A DNA stretch of 64,000 nucleotides from Dichotomocladium elegans (Eukaryota > Mucoromycota > Mucoromycetes > Mucorales > Lichtheimiaceae), in the NCBI GenBank assembly GCA_025716815.1, contig JAIXMN010000005.1, forward strand, positions 186,001 to 250,000, in the 5' to 3' direction. The notes below the pieces were generated by a model. That model was not told the origin of the DNA. It searched no databases and saw nothing but the letters and a program-made list of their open reading frames with translations. This document shows positions 14,251 through 25,144 of this stretch, piece after piece. The position numbers and the translations under genes are program-made. Each line of letters begins with the position of its first letter. The stretch's first letter is position 1.

Positions 14251-16428
14251 ATGTCCTCAGACAACAGCAACAACAACCCAGCCATTTCGCCCGGACAGTC
14301 CAATTCGCCTCAGGATTCTTCGTCTCGTTCGCCCTCCATGGTACTGAGCATAAAGTCACTGGAACATCAAACTAAGCCTGTCACCATATCTCGAGATGCC
14401 TCGGTCTTGGATCTCAAACTTGCTGTCCAAGGCGCGTTTCAAATCGAGAGTAATCGACAGCGCCTTATCTTCCAAGGAAAAATGATGAAAGATGGACAGA
14501 ACTTGACGGAATACGGTAATTGCCATTCCGAATTACATTTTACCTTTTCTTCTCCATTTGTTCTCTCGCCATTTTTTCTCCTTTCACGGTTTCTTCTATC
14601 GAATGACCATGTATACAGACTGCAGGAAAAGCAGCATAAAGAAGTCCTCTTTTTGTATACAGAGTGGCTCATGATTGAGTGGGAATGACAAAAAAACGGA
14701 GAAGCAGAGCAAAAGATTCTAACGGATAAAAAAAATAATAGCCAACCTTGATACCGGCAAAGTCGTACATCTGGTTGTTCGTCCGTCTGGGGTCCAAGCA
14801 AATCCACAGAATGGTAACATTACTGCCTAAAGACATGGATCCAAAGGAAATCTAAATAATGCTCTGTCGTAGACGAGCCTCGCTCTCAAACCACCCCCAA
14901 CAACAGAAGAACCTTCTCACGTGGTTTCCCATTGTCTCGTTTTCCATTCGGCAACGGTCTTCCGATGGTTGAAGGCTATACGTTCATCACCTTAGATGTC
15001 GGCGACCGAACTTCGCCCGTAAGTTATCCGCCTCGACTCGCACATACACACTTATATGCGCATGAACTGCCATGCTCATCAAGTTTACACTCCATAGAAT
15101 TTGACATCCTTTATGGACGGTCTGGCTGGATCGCTTAATGGAACACGTGGACAGGACACCATGCGATCACCTGTAAGCATTCCGACAGTCCTTTTTATAT
15201 GATAACGAACGTTAAATTGACATTGCCGTCACCACCTAGACTGCTCCGCCACCTCGCTCCCATGATTCTTCCGCCGCTACTACCGCCACTAACAATAACA
15301 ATAACACCATCCCTAGCAACGCCGCAACATCAGCAAATACATCTGCAGCCGCAACGAGCATAGGATCCCCTAGTAGACACCAATTCGAATTTCACTTGAA
15401 CCCCAGGAATTCGTTGGATCTTGGTTCTAATACCACTTCGGCCATCTCTTCATCTGAATTGCGCTCAGCTACCAACACCCAATTTCCTGTATGTTTTCAT
15501 TGTATGGTTTTAGGTGCGACATATAAGCTTATTGCATGGATGGATTTCGCTAGGCATCAGTCGAGGTGCGCTTAATGCGAACAATGGGCTGTATGAGAAA
15601 CGTGAGAACGATATTGGACACACCGCAGGATCAGAGTATGGATAATTACCTTATTGGTGTGTGTGTGTGATGTATTACTAATACAAAAGATATAAATATT
15701 ACCCAGGTATTTCCGGAATTGCGACAACCTCCAGCACCTCTCCTGAACAGGCACGCGAGATCCGAGCACGACTGCGAAGTAGCGGAAGCAGCCAGACAGC
15801 AGCAGTCGGTCTTGTGTTGGATGACTTAGCAGCCCTGATGACAGATGTAATTCCTCGGCTACAGGAATTGTCAGAAGCGCTCCGGGCTGGTGATGGAGTA
15901 GCCAACAGTGATGTAAGTAATCAGCTCTAACTATATTTCGGATGGATAGGAAAAGAATATCTCATAAATACCATGTAGGAGAATATGAACCTTTATCGTC
16001 GCGTTCTCCGCACGGCACGCATTATACAGGGATTAAGTCTGATCAATCACTTTCTCGGATCTGTACTTGCTGCCGCCGACGTCAGTCCTCGTAGAAGCCG
16101 CACACGAATGTTTAATACTAATGCCACAAGCACGAATACAACCGCAGCTCCCACCGCAACTACAGCCTCAGCCGCCCTGTCGTCTCTTCGCCTGGGTCAG
16201 ACCAGCGCGGCAACAACCCGTACAGATCACGCGACAACATCGTCTGCAGATATGGAAAGCATCTCATCAGAAGCTACTGGCGAAGCTGGAGAGCGCCGAG
16301 GCATTAAACGAGATAACAGTGAACTAGATAACGACACAAATGACCCTGGCGAAGGATCATCTTCCCAGAAGAAGGGCAAAGGACGGGAATGCAGCGGGGC
16401 TGATGAAGATGATGGAAATCCCTGCTGA
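14251..16428 (+). CDS. BAG6/Scythe-like ubiquitin-domain protein
   Basis: Exons 14251-14515, 14742-14813, 14873-15018, 15098-15172, 15240-15488, 15554-15656, 15707-15912 and 15979-16428 join to 521 codons. After a Ser/Asn/Pro-rich start (residues 1-30) comes a ubiquitin-like domain: SIKSLEHQTKPVTISRD, LDLKLAVQGAFQIE, RQRLIFQGKMMKDGQNLTEY and DTGKVVHLVVRPSG. Then come EGYTFITLDVGD, a Pro/Ser/Asn linker, VEVRLMRTMGCMRNVRTIL, LVLDDLAALMTDVIPRLQEL and NLYRRVLRTARIIQGLSL. This order resembles the N-terminal half of metazoan BAG6 (ubiquitin domain, GTFNLP-like strand, a VRL..MIRDIQTLL helix, then the helical region before the long Pro-rich part). No BAG domain is visible and the end is acidic and disordered. 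Human BAG6 triages hydrophobic proteins for tail-anchor insertion or degradation; a similar role here is inference. Another type of ubiquitin-domain chaperone cofactor remains possible. Confidence 0.7.
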
Positions 16429-16629
16429 TGCAATTGTATACCAGCATCATTCTGTATATGAAACGATTTACTTATTTTCCAAAATAAATTTCGTACACGA
16501 GATAGAATAATGTCGTAAAAAGTACGAAAAAAAAAGGATAATTGTACAAAGCTGACCTATAGTAAACAATAGGGGAATTGTTCTGTTTGCTTGGCTCTTT
16601 TGAATTGCTGAGTACGACGCTGATCAAAG

Positions 16630-18240
16630 GACTGAAGTCGCAGGGTCGCAAAAATAAAATCGCGCTTTGCCCAGAATACGCATGATGACACGGAAAAATG
16701 TCGCACAAAGAAAGCTTGGCGTCGTTTTGGCTCTTTCTCTTTTATACACCTTTACATTCTGGAATGAGCAATCTATTTTCCACTACGATAGGCACGTTCA
16801 TGCTGTTGATGAACGTGGCTTTCCTAAATCTATGGGCTATGTCGTTGGTGAAGAAAGGTACTCTCTGCAAACTGTTGGTTCTCGCACCAGATATCTGCGT
16901 AGCATATCTTGCAAAGATAACCCTGATCTTATTACCAACGCACATTGCCAAGCGGAACGATACAGACATTCGGTTATACAGCGTACACTGACCCAAGACA
17001 AGCTCGGATTTTTTTTCAAACTGATATTTGAGCAGGTCTTGCGTGCATCAGCTGCTGTAAAACAGCTAGTTATCTACGTTCGTTCAGCCCAGCGATGGGC
17101 GTTCCAGTACGAGAAGGAACCCTGATAGCATCTTTAAGAAACCTAACGCGGGGAGGGGGGGAGGATCGTTCGCGTATTCTCAATGAAGAGCATAAGCGCA
17201 TTATTTTAGAATGGGTTGATGAAGACCCCATCCATTGTCCTAGAGTAGCTGCTCCAATGATTTGAGGGTCTCAAAGCACCTAAAACGACGTTCCATCGAT
17301 TCTATGAAAACGTATGCAACTTGTCATTAAAATGGTTCGGTTTCAGCCTGTAGACAGGAATAATGCTGCGAAGATCCAAGAGTGTCTTGGCTGAGTGCGC
17401 AGATGGGGAAGGATCGACATTGATTTCAAAAAGCTGCGTTTTTTTTTTGTGATGAGTCTGGATTCCATATTAACATGAAATGCAGCATGGCGTGGTCCAG
17501 GAAAGGGACTCCTGCAGTGGTTACAGTACCAAAAGACAACCACAGTCTTTGGAGCAATCTCAGCATCAGGTACCATTCAATGTAGCTTGAGACCCCCACA
17601 ACCACCAATCAAGAAAAGAAAGAGAGGGCAGGTTAGTCTGAAGTTGCGAGCAGAGGAACTGTAAGTGGACATTATCTCGGCTTCTTTAAGGCTACGATGT
17701 ACGAGATGGATAAGTATGAAGATATGAAGGGTCATTATTTGGTAATGGATAATGCACCTATCCATGAGGCCGAGGATAACAATGTACATAGCTTCCACGA
17801 TACTCGTCTGAACTCAATCCGATGAGCAGTGTTGGTCAGTGGTCAAGAGCAAAGTAAAGGCAATAGGTTACTCTTTTTCCATTCTGCCATCTTCTAATGT
17901 TCCGGATCCTCTGTAGATAACTACATCAGCCTAACTCCAGTGTCTCGAGGGGAGGGGATGTAGGCTTTGGGTGGGACCGTGATTTGGCTGCAGTCGCAGG
18001 TCTCTCACCATGGCTTCGTCGAGGTCGCTTTTTTGTTCGTCTGTTTCCTCGGTTGCTTCTGCCGCTGGTGCTATCGTTGGTCCGTCGTCGTCTCTCCTCG
18101 GTCATTCTTCCAACCCTTCTGCTGTTGCTACCGCAATGGCGCACCTAGCTATCTTCGGGGTAAGCTAAAGAGTAAGAAGGGGAGGTGATATCCTTGCTGA
18201 CTAATGGCGTTCTTTATCCATGCGAGATTGATCATATTTT
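16630..18240 (+). mobile_element. Defective Tc1/mariner (IS630-type) transposon, copy B
   Basis: Plus-strand copy of the element at 11441-13055; over most of its length the two differ only at scattered bases. An open frame from about 16667 to 17125 encodes the N-terminal part (WNEQSIFHYDRHVHAVDE, RTLTQDKLGF, VRSAQRWAF). After a stop, fragments follow: ILNEEHKRIILEWVDEDP, QPVDRNNAAKIQE, DESGFHINM (first catalytic Asp), YLVMDNAP (second Asp) and a frameshifted LNP..CWSVVKSK (Glu region). The same early stop and the same frameshift occur in copy A. Near the 5' end copy B keeps about 30 bases that copy A lacks, so the two have since had separate small deletions. Ends are approximate. Confidence 0.87.
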
Positions 18241-21200
18241 GTGCGTCATAATTTTCCTCCTTTACAAATTTATCATTTGAAGATAAAGTACGCACTGCAA
18301 AGGGTTCTCAGCCTTTTCTTTGCTGATGCATTGTTCTATAGAAATCAGAAAAATGACCTGTCCTAACCAAACAGGAGTCACTTGAGATCATGCACTTTGC
18401 TTCTTGGTCACTAAAACTATTGTAAATGCTCTCGTATCTGTCATAATACATATCATCAGACTATTGTTCCTACTTATCTTACTTTCACAGGCCAGTTAAT
18501 TGGCCTCGCTGTTTTTTGTTTTTGTTTTTCGTAGTTACCCGACTTGGTACATGCGGCGTAGTTGGAAAGTACACATCTACGAATGCCTACCCCCCCTCCT
18601 CGAGCTTAGCTCTTGACTTGTTCCCTCTCTGTCTGTTACACAATCCTGATTAATAATAGTCGTAGTAGCCAGTCGTGTTGGAATTTCTTCGTGTCTGTGA
18701 CATTTTTCTTTTTTGCTTCGTAAAAGATTTCTGGACTTCTATTTCTGGAGAGTCGGCGATGTAGACATTGTCTGACGTCATTGTTGTGCACCCATTGTGT
18801 AGCGAAGCTGTCATTGTCTTGTAGTTCATTTGATTGGTCCGATATCCAATACATGAGAACGCCAGAGCTATTACCTCTTTATCATTTGGGAAACGCAAAG
18901 CCGTTGGCATCATCTCTGCATGCCCCATTCATATTCTGATGAAGGCATTCCTGTCATAAAAACAGAGTAATTACTGTACCAATCAATGTAGCACCTTGGT
19001 CGCACAGAGTTTTCCAAAGGTCTTTTATACTTTCTGATGAGGGTTCACTATATAGAGCACAGAATGGCAAATAAGTCCAACGAGATACTCTTTGAACTTT
19101 TCTATCAAATAGAGGCGGGTGACTGGGCCTCGGTGAAGTTCACTACGGCGAAAAGACGAAAGCCGATCCGGCACAGCTTACTATAAGCAATGCAATGCTT
19201 TTCAACCAATGAGATCAGGGACTATCCGATCATTACATTTAACCGCCAAGAAGTTAGGGATGAATGAGATGAAGAACATCACTAACCTTAACTAAGCTAC
19301 AACAGCAGACGTCTGCCCTCTTCTTCATTCCTGCAACATATTTCTGATTTTATATACTCTCAAGCACGGACCCTTAGCAAGGGTTAAAATAAGAATTGAA
19401 GCATTAGACTTGCGCATTCTGGCAGAGAAAATACACTATCCACTGCGCGATAACCATGTTTCGGCTATCAGAATGGCACTGCAAACATTCTAATTTTCTA
19501 GTCATGGAATTGATGGCTTTGGCACTATTGCTGTTGTACCGTGCCCTGGATATGAGGCATAATACGGTTTCCTAGAAAGGAACTTGTCCGCATCTGTACT
19601 GCCTGACGGAAGAATACGTACGCTGGTAGGTGCAATCTCGACTAAGGAGCGTAGTTATTATAAAGATGCCAGAAAGCCGGGACAGGGCGACAATTTATTA
19701 CGGATATGGAAGCTTATAGTCTCCTCAGAACGAAGCACTGGATGGTAATGGAGATGTATTTTCTGCAATATAAAAATTAGATCTTTTTCCTTTGCAAGAT
19801 GACCCTAATACATGCGTAGAAGAAGAACGGCATGGGGATGGGAATTGCGATATATTCCCTGAGTTTCGGCTATCGCTGTAGGGGAATTTCGATGTTTAAT
19901 ATACAGATATTTTAGCTCCTTTTTTTTTGAATGAATCATAGATATCAGACCTACGTATCATCCTAATTTTCAACCCTTTTGTGTGCGCAAAGCGTGAGTG
20001 AGTGGGGTCATGATTTAAAGGTAATCATTCGTGACGGTAATTATTCGTTTGACGGGCACGTGGGATTTTGCTCAATTGACAATAACAATATATTAACATA
20101 ACGACATCTCTCTGTGTTTATATTAATTCGCAACCCTAATTGAAGATATTCCAAGGACGCATTAATGCAAAGCGCTGTGACAAAACCAGTATGTGCGTTG
20201 CATGACCAGAACAGAGCGAGAGGGGGAGGGTGTCAAAGAGGAAGTCTTGGCCTTGGACTTGGTTGAGTATATGCAACTACGTCTCTCTTCCCCAACGATG
20301 GTTTGACTCCCTCTTCTTGATATATACCAGGAACACAAAGCCTCTATTGTCGTTCCTTCTCCTTGTTGGTTGAGATGGAACGAGTTTCTATTACAGCAGA
20401 AAAAACCATTGACTGCCGCCAAGAATTATCCTTTAATAAACTGCATGCTAACAGAGAACTGATCAATAGAGGGAGTTGCAAGAGCATTCCATACGGCGAG
20501 CGATGTATCATATTACTGTATTCTGAGACTAGCTATGGATGCCATGATCTTTTCATGTATATAATCGACGGTAACATGAAGACAAAACAGTCCGCGGTAA
20601 GAGCGACAGCATCATCTTCTGTAGTGATCAATACATCATCCTTATGTCTCCCTCAAACCTGAACGCCATGCAGAGCTGCCGAGACATCCACCCTCGGTAT
20701 GAAACTAAAACGCATGTCTTTCCTTGACGCAGACGCGTTGCAGGTGGAGATGGAGAAAGGAGCTTCTACAAAAGTGCTGCAGACTACAAGGAAGGGGGGG
20801 ATTGAGGGAAGTGATGTTGATGGTGGTGTGAGTAAGGGAACTGGCTCCTTTATACATCGATTCAAGGATGCATTACGAACAAAGAAAAGAGAGGGAAGGG
20901 CAGCCCCGCAAGCGGATTGGGTGGTACTGATCCCTTTGAAGTTACTAGCTTTGCCAAGAGTTAGTTGCAGGTCAGGCGATGAGGATCTAGTCCATATTTT
21001 AATGGGTTCACGTCAGATTGGCTCGGCAAACATCTGGCATTTTTGAGTTAGAGCAGATGACGGGATGACCAAAAAGTCATTGGCCTTTTATAGCGTGCAT
21101 GGCCTAAATAGTTAAAATTTTGTTGATGTTTGTATTTTGCGTACCTGTGCTTTATATATTCTTCCTCTCTTTTCTCTATCCCTCCCTTCCCTCTCTCTCT

Positions 21201-21283
21201 CTTTTTTTTTTTTTTTTTTTTTTACACTTTCCCACATCCACTCTCAAAAACAACTTGACTCCAATACATCCTACTTGCACAGG
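18241..21283. other. 3 kb gene-poor stretch
   Basis: Short interrupted frames only. One frame at 20699-21046 (115 codons, MKLKRMSFLDADALQVEMEKG...) is open and moderately charged, but I recognise no family and see no supporting introns or neighbours; it may be an exon of an unassigned gene. A near-repeat GTAATCATTCGTGACG / GTAATTATTCGTTTGACG lies at about 20021-20055. CT and poly-T runs at 21187-21223 precede the next gene. Confidence 0.4.
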
Positions 21284-21670
21284 ATGATGAAGGTATCCCC
21301 GCCCTCTCCTTCTGCGTTTGCTCGACAGTGGCGCAGGTTTTCTTCGCAAGTCAAATCAAATCTCCTGGTCCGCCGAAGGTCAACGACATCGTCAACATCC
21401 AGCGACTCGGAAGCCTCGCAAAAATCAAAGTCGTCGACAAAATCGGTTCGATTTCATCTAGAAGAAGACGTCTACTTCACGCACAGCCCAACAGACTACG
21501 ACCGGACAGCGATGCCCGAATTTTCTTCCATACGGCCTGTACTCGGGCAGCTGTTTATGATCGACTCGAACGATCTCAACGACCAGGTTCTAGTTAGGAA
21601 CACCAATCATAACCGGCAACGCAGTCTGCAAACGATGGCGATCCACATTGCACTGCGCGCATTGCGGTGA
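21284..21670 (+). CDS. Small basic/serine-rich protein with a KSVRF motif
   Basis: Single-exon frame of 128 codons, beginning ATGATGAAG just after a pyrimidine-rich leader. Residues 1-55 are basic and Ser-rich (RQWRRFSSQVKSNLLVRRRS, then a Ser/Thr/Lys stretch). They are followed by KSVRFHLEEDVYFTHSPTDY and DRTAMPEFSS. KSVRF fits the [RK]-x-V-x-F docking motif for protein phosphatase 1, and a V-x-F / THS..DYDR arrangement occurs in a class of poorly known fungal proteins. The rest has no recognisable domain. It is proposed as real because the motif block is dense and codon use looks normal; the function, including PP1 binding, is inference. Confidence 0.6.
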   Translation: MMKVSPPSPSAFARQWRRFSSQVKSNLLVRRRSTTSSTSSDSEASQKSKSSTKSVRFHLEEDVYFTHSPTDYDRTAMPEFSSIRPVLGQLFMIDSNDLNDQVLVRNTNHNRQRSLQTMAIHIALRALR

Positions 21671-22733
21671 AAGAAAAAAAAAATTCCCCTTTCTGGGATA
21701 ATTTTTCTATTCGCAGCCAAACCCTCGCATACACACGCAGAGATGGTCTCTTTCTCTTTCGCACTCCTTATTCTTTCCTCCCTCCCTCCCTCCCCCCATT
21801 CAGGCTTCCCAGGGCCGATCTCCATCCACACATGCGCGCCCTACACTCATAAACGCAGAACCCAAAACGGAGACCGCCATCTTCTCTGGACAGGGCATAT
21901 GTCTTGGCAATTTTCAGGGTCGCAAAAGCGATCGCTCTCTCCCCTCCATTCGTCTTGAGACTTCTCCTCTCTTGCAAGGGCCGGAAACCCATTCCCTCCC
22001 CCCCCACACCCACAAGAGCATGTACATAGATAGTACCAATAAAGTAATATCACACTTCTTCAACCATGTGTGGCTGCTGCCAAGCAGAGCTATTCCCATG
22101 GATGAAACAAACTGTAATCCTAATCCGGACATCGCGTGATATTTTCATAATGCAGAGGCAAAAGAAAGGGGGGGGAGGAAGGTGTAAGCACTTGGATCAA
22201 AGAAATCGGATCTCTTGGCGTGCAGTACAAGATGGTCAATACGGGCAAAACGCCTTTCGATGTCCGTCGTCGAAAAAAAAAATATATCCCGAGCAAAGGA
22301 TGAAGGTGAAAAACGAAGAATCGTGCGTGTAACCTGAAAGAAGCGCGTGCTTCCATGCAAAGATAATACACGAACGAGTAAAACCATCTGTTTGAATCAA
22401 ACAGAAACGATATTCATCGGAGATGTGTGTGTGTGTGTGAAACACCTCACGTACTGCAATGATGTTGTCTCTCTCTCCTTATCGCTGTCAAACTGTTTCA
22501 GTCATCATCAATTGCAATAGCTGCACTCAGCAGAAACGCATTCCCCTCCTCACTTGTCCCAACACGCATAGGACGATCGTCGGCTAACTATAATTTTTTT
22601 TTGCGTGCTGGCGTTGCCACAATAAGAAGACATCACATGCAGTCGCGTGACCCTCTTCTATCATCAGGAAATATGCAGCATGCACTCACAATGAATCATG
22701 AAAAAAAAACCCCCAGCCATTGAGCGGATCCAC
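21671..22733. other. Spacer between the KSVRF gene and the ITPK1-type gene
   Basis: Intergenic DNA between convergent genes, with homopolymer runs (poly-A at 21672-21682, C runs near 21997) and a short GT repeat near 22421-22440. No gene recognised. Confidence 0.5.
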
Positions 22734-24146
22734 TCAGTGCTTAAAAAGCCGCTTCTTTATGGTGGATATTAATATGCCTGCGAAATCATCCACGCCCCCA
22801 AAACCTAGGAATGCTTTGTCAGTAACGCAAAAGTCTGGAAGACGTGGCGATTTCGTACTTGGAAAATAGTTAACATCAATAACATAATATTCTGCAGTGT
22901 CTGCTTCGAGGATGATGTCGAAACCAAAGAAGGTCAAATCCTGCGAAAGAAAAAAGGGGTGGGGGACATAAGTCAGCCAGCAGCCTTCCTCCCATTTGCC
23001 CCGATCATCATTTCACTGACCAGCTGTTGCCGCAAATGATCAGCAATATTCTGGATGCGCTCATAGTCTAAAATGGACTTGGCATGGTCCTCTGCCGCCC
23101 TATCCGAGACCAGGAACGGTTGTGCCACTGTATCGAATGACTTTGCTAGCGCTTGGCTATTGAAGGGCACTATCACGGAGGAAGGTTCGACAGACCTTTT
23201 TAGATCACACTGTGTTTTTCATACCCAACCACACTTACAAACCGCGTCATCCAATCTATTTTTAAATGAGGGCCGGAAAGATACGTAAGGCCGGCCGTCA
23301 GCCACGTACACCTTGACTAGCACGCCGTCATGAGGTATAAATTCTTGAAGCACGACTGCTTCACCTGCTTCAAACATTGGTCTTATCTCGTGCAATTGAT
23401 CAGGTCCAGGCACAATCACCATCTCGTGCGATCCAAGTAGAGCACAAGCAGCCCGGCGCTTGCATATGAGCTATATATATATAGTCAGCAATTGGTTTTC
23501 TTTGCGTCAGCAATATTCATTACCGGATATTTCAAATCAATCCGAGCGGGCAGGTGATGGACGTTGTCGATATAAATTGCTTTTGGGACCCTGAAAAGTG
23601 CTAAAGCGGGAAACGGTGCGCTTGAATTTCCCCTTTCTTTTCTTAGCAAGCAGAAATATTTACCAGATGCAGATATGCATTTCTCGAGCACTCTTTTCCG
23701 GTCGCCGAGACGAACGACATTGTCCAAAGGATCCAAAATGACCATGTCGGGATGGGATTCGCAAAACGTCTGTGGCGTAAGAAGTGTCGATAAGACGCAC
23801 ATGCACGCACACATTCTCTCCCCCCCCTACTCTCTCTCTCTCTCTACCTTGAATCGTTGAAATTGCGCTTTTGCTTTTTTATCGTCATTGCACCATACGG
23901 CTTTACCGATCAGATCGCTGATCTTATGAAGGATTAAATCATAGTGATCCTCCAAAGGCTGCGAAAGGTCAACAGCTACAAATCGCAATCCTTCAGAGCT
24001 TTTGGTGGGATGAGGCATTATTAAACAGACGAAATGCATAGAAACAATGTTACGTCGAACCTCGGATGTTCTGCAATGCTGCAGAGGCGATTCTGCTTAA
24101 GTTTCTTTGGGCTCAAGAGTAAGCCAACAGTTTTGGTTGCCGTCAT
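22734..24146 (-). CDS. Inositol-tetrakisphosphate 1-kinase family (ITPK1-like)
   Basis: ATP-grasp kinase acting on inositol polyphosphates. The start is at 24146 (MTATKTVGLLLSPKKL). Exons: 24146-24061, 23998-23848, 23769-23664, 23600-23524, 23470 to about 23236, about 23196 to about 23030, and about 22945-22734. Conserved pieces in order: FVAVDLSQPLEDHYDLILHK; FCESHPDMVILDPLDNV and RLGDRKRVLEK; LICKRRAACALLGSHEMVIV; VLQEFIPHDGVLVKVYV with RPSFKN; then FFGFDIILEADTAEYYVIDVNYFPS, where D..D.N are the metal-binding residues of the family. Between RPSFKN and VIVPFNS the frame meets a TGA. Only a very small intron (33 or 39 nt) restores the conserved frame, which is noted separately. An intron near 23833-23845 is a (GA)n/(CT)n tract. 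Confidence 0.88.
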
Positions 24147-25144
24147 TGTCTGCGCGTGTATGGGATGGAATGAGAGAAGAGGCTGCTTGATGCAAACGAC
24201 TTGAACTGCAAGATTAAACGATCTAGAGTGTATGCGTATATATATGTGTGTGTATTTTTCTTTTTCCTCTCCTCTCGAGCTGGAAGGACAAAATTCCCCC
24301 CTTGGGGCAGAAGAAAATTACCGCCCTCGCCCCGGTGAGTGTGTGTGTGTCTGTTTCAGTTTCTTGGGTCAAATCAACTGCTTCGATTGTCTCCTACAAG
24401 CTGTTGTTTATTATCCATCAAGCATGCGGGGAGCTTCATCGGATCAGTAAGGATGCGTCCTATTGAACTCCTACTCTATTTCCTTGACCCCGTTGTATGG
24501 CCCCGGCCGGGGGGTAAGTGGTGGCGTTCAACAGAAAGATCATGACCGAAAAGCCAAGACAACTTAGCTATCCGGTGATGACAGGATGGAGTATCCGTAG
24601 TGCAAACAATATCCCATTGCTCCTCCAGCAAGACTGAGGAAGCGTGGGAGGAAGGTTACGACTTTATGAAAGTATATGTTGCTTCCGCGCCATAGGATTT
24701 TGGAAGATCTGCGTGGCAACGTCGAGAGGAGCACCACAGAGACTAGGAGGACGACGGCCCCATCAGTGTCAGGTACAGTAAAGTGCCCTGTGTCGACCGC
24801 GACGGGCATTTCCCCGCTTCCGATCGTGATGGCCACTTTTTTGGGTCAAGAGTACAGTAACACCTTCCACAATAGATCTGTTCATGATTCAACTCAAGCA
24901 CACGCGTTGTTGGAGGCGCATGAAAATAGAGCATTTACGTATTATTCATTCTCAGTCTCTCCGTAGACCCTCCTGAGAGTGAGGATGCGTTTTGCTGCGG
25001 TGTGGTGTGGGGGGTTTGCTTGGTGCAGAGCGTACGTATGCGCCAAGCACTAATGGGGCCCAATTTTGTATGTACCGAGAGAGAAACGTCACACAGTTCC
25101 AGCCCGCTGGTCCCTTTTTTTTTTTTTTTACCTTTTGAATCAAC
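24147..25144. other. Divergent promoter region, ITPK1-like / EFM7
   Basis: About 1 kb between two divergently transcribed genes. A minus-strand frame at 24564-24836 (90 codons, with a hydrophobic stretch) is open but unlike any family I know; I do not call it. The (GT)n at 24244-24252 and 24337-24350 and the poly-T at 25116-25129 are simple repeats. Confidence 0.4.

Noticed and set aside
11441..18240. The transposon pair as a composite transposon carrying BAG6-like cargo
   Set aside because: No target duplication at the outer ends could be defined and the gene has ordinary introns and codon use, so there is no positive evidence of joint movement.
20363..20662. 99-codon plus-strand frame
   Set aside because: Composition and content look non-coding and no motif is recognisable.
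24564..24836. 90-codon minus-strand frame with a hydrophobic segment
   Set aside because: No family resemblance, no supporting context, and it lies in the shared promoter region of two divergent genes.
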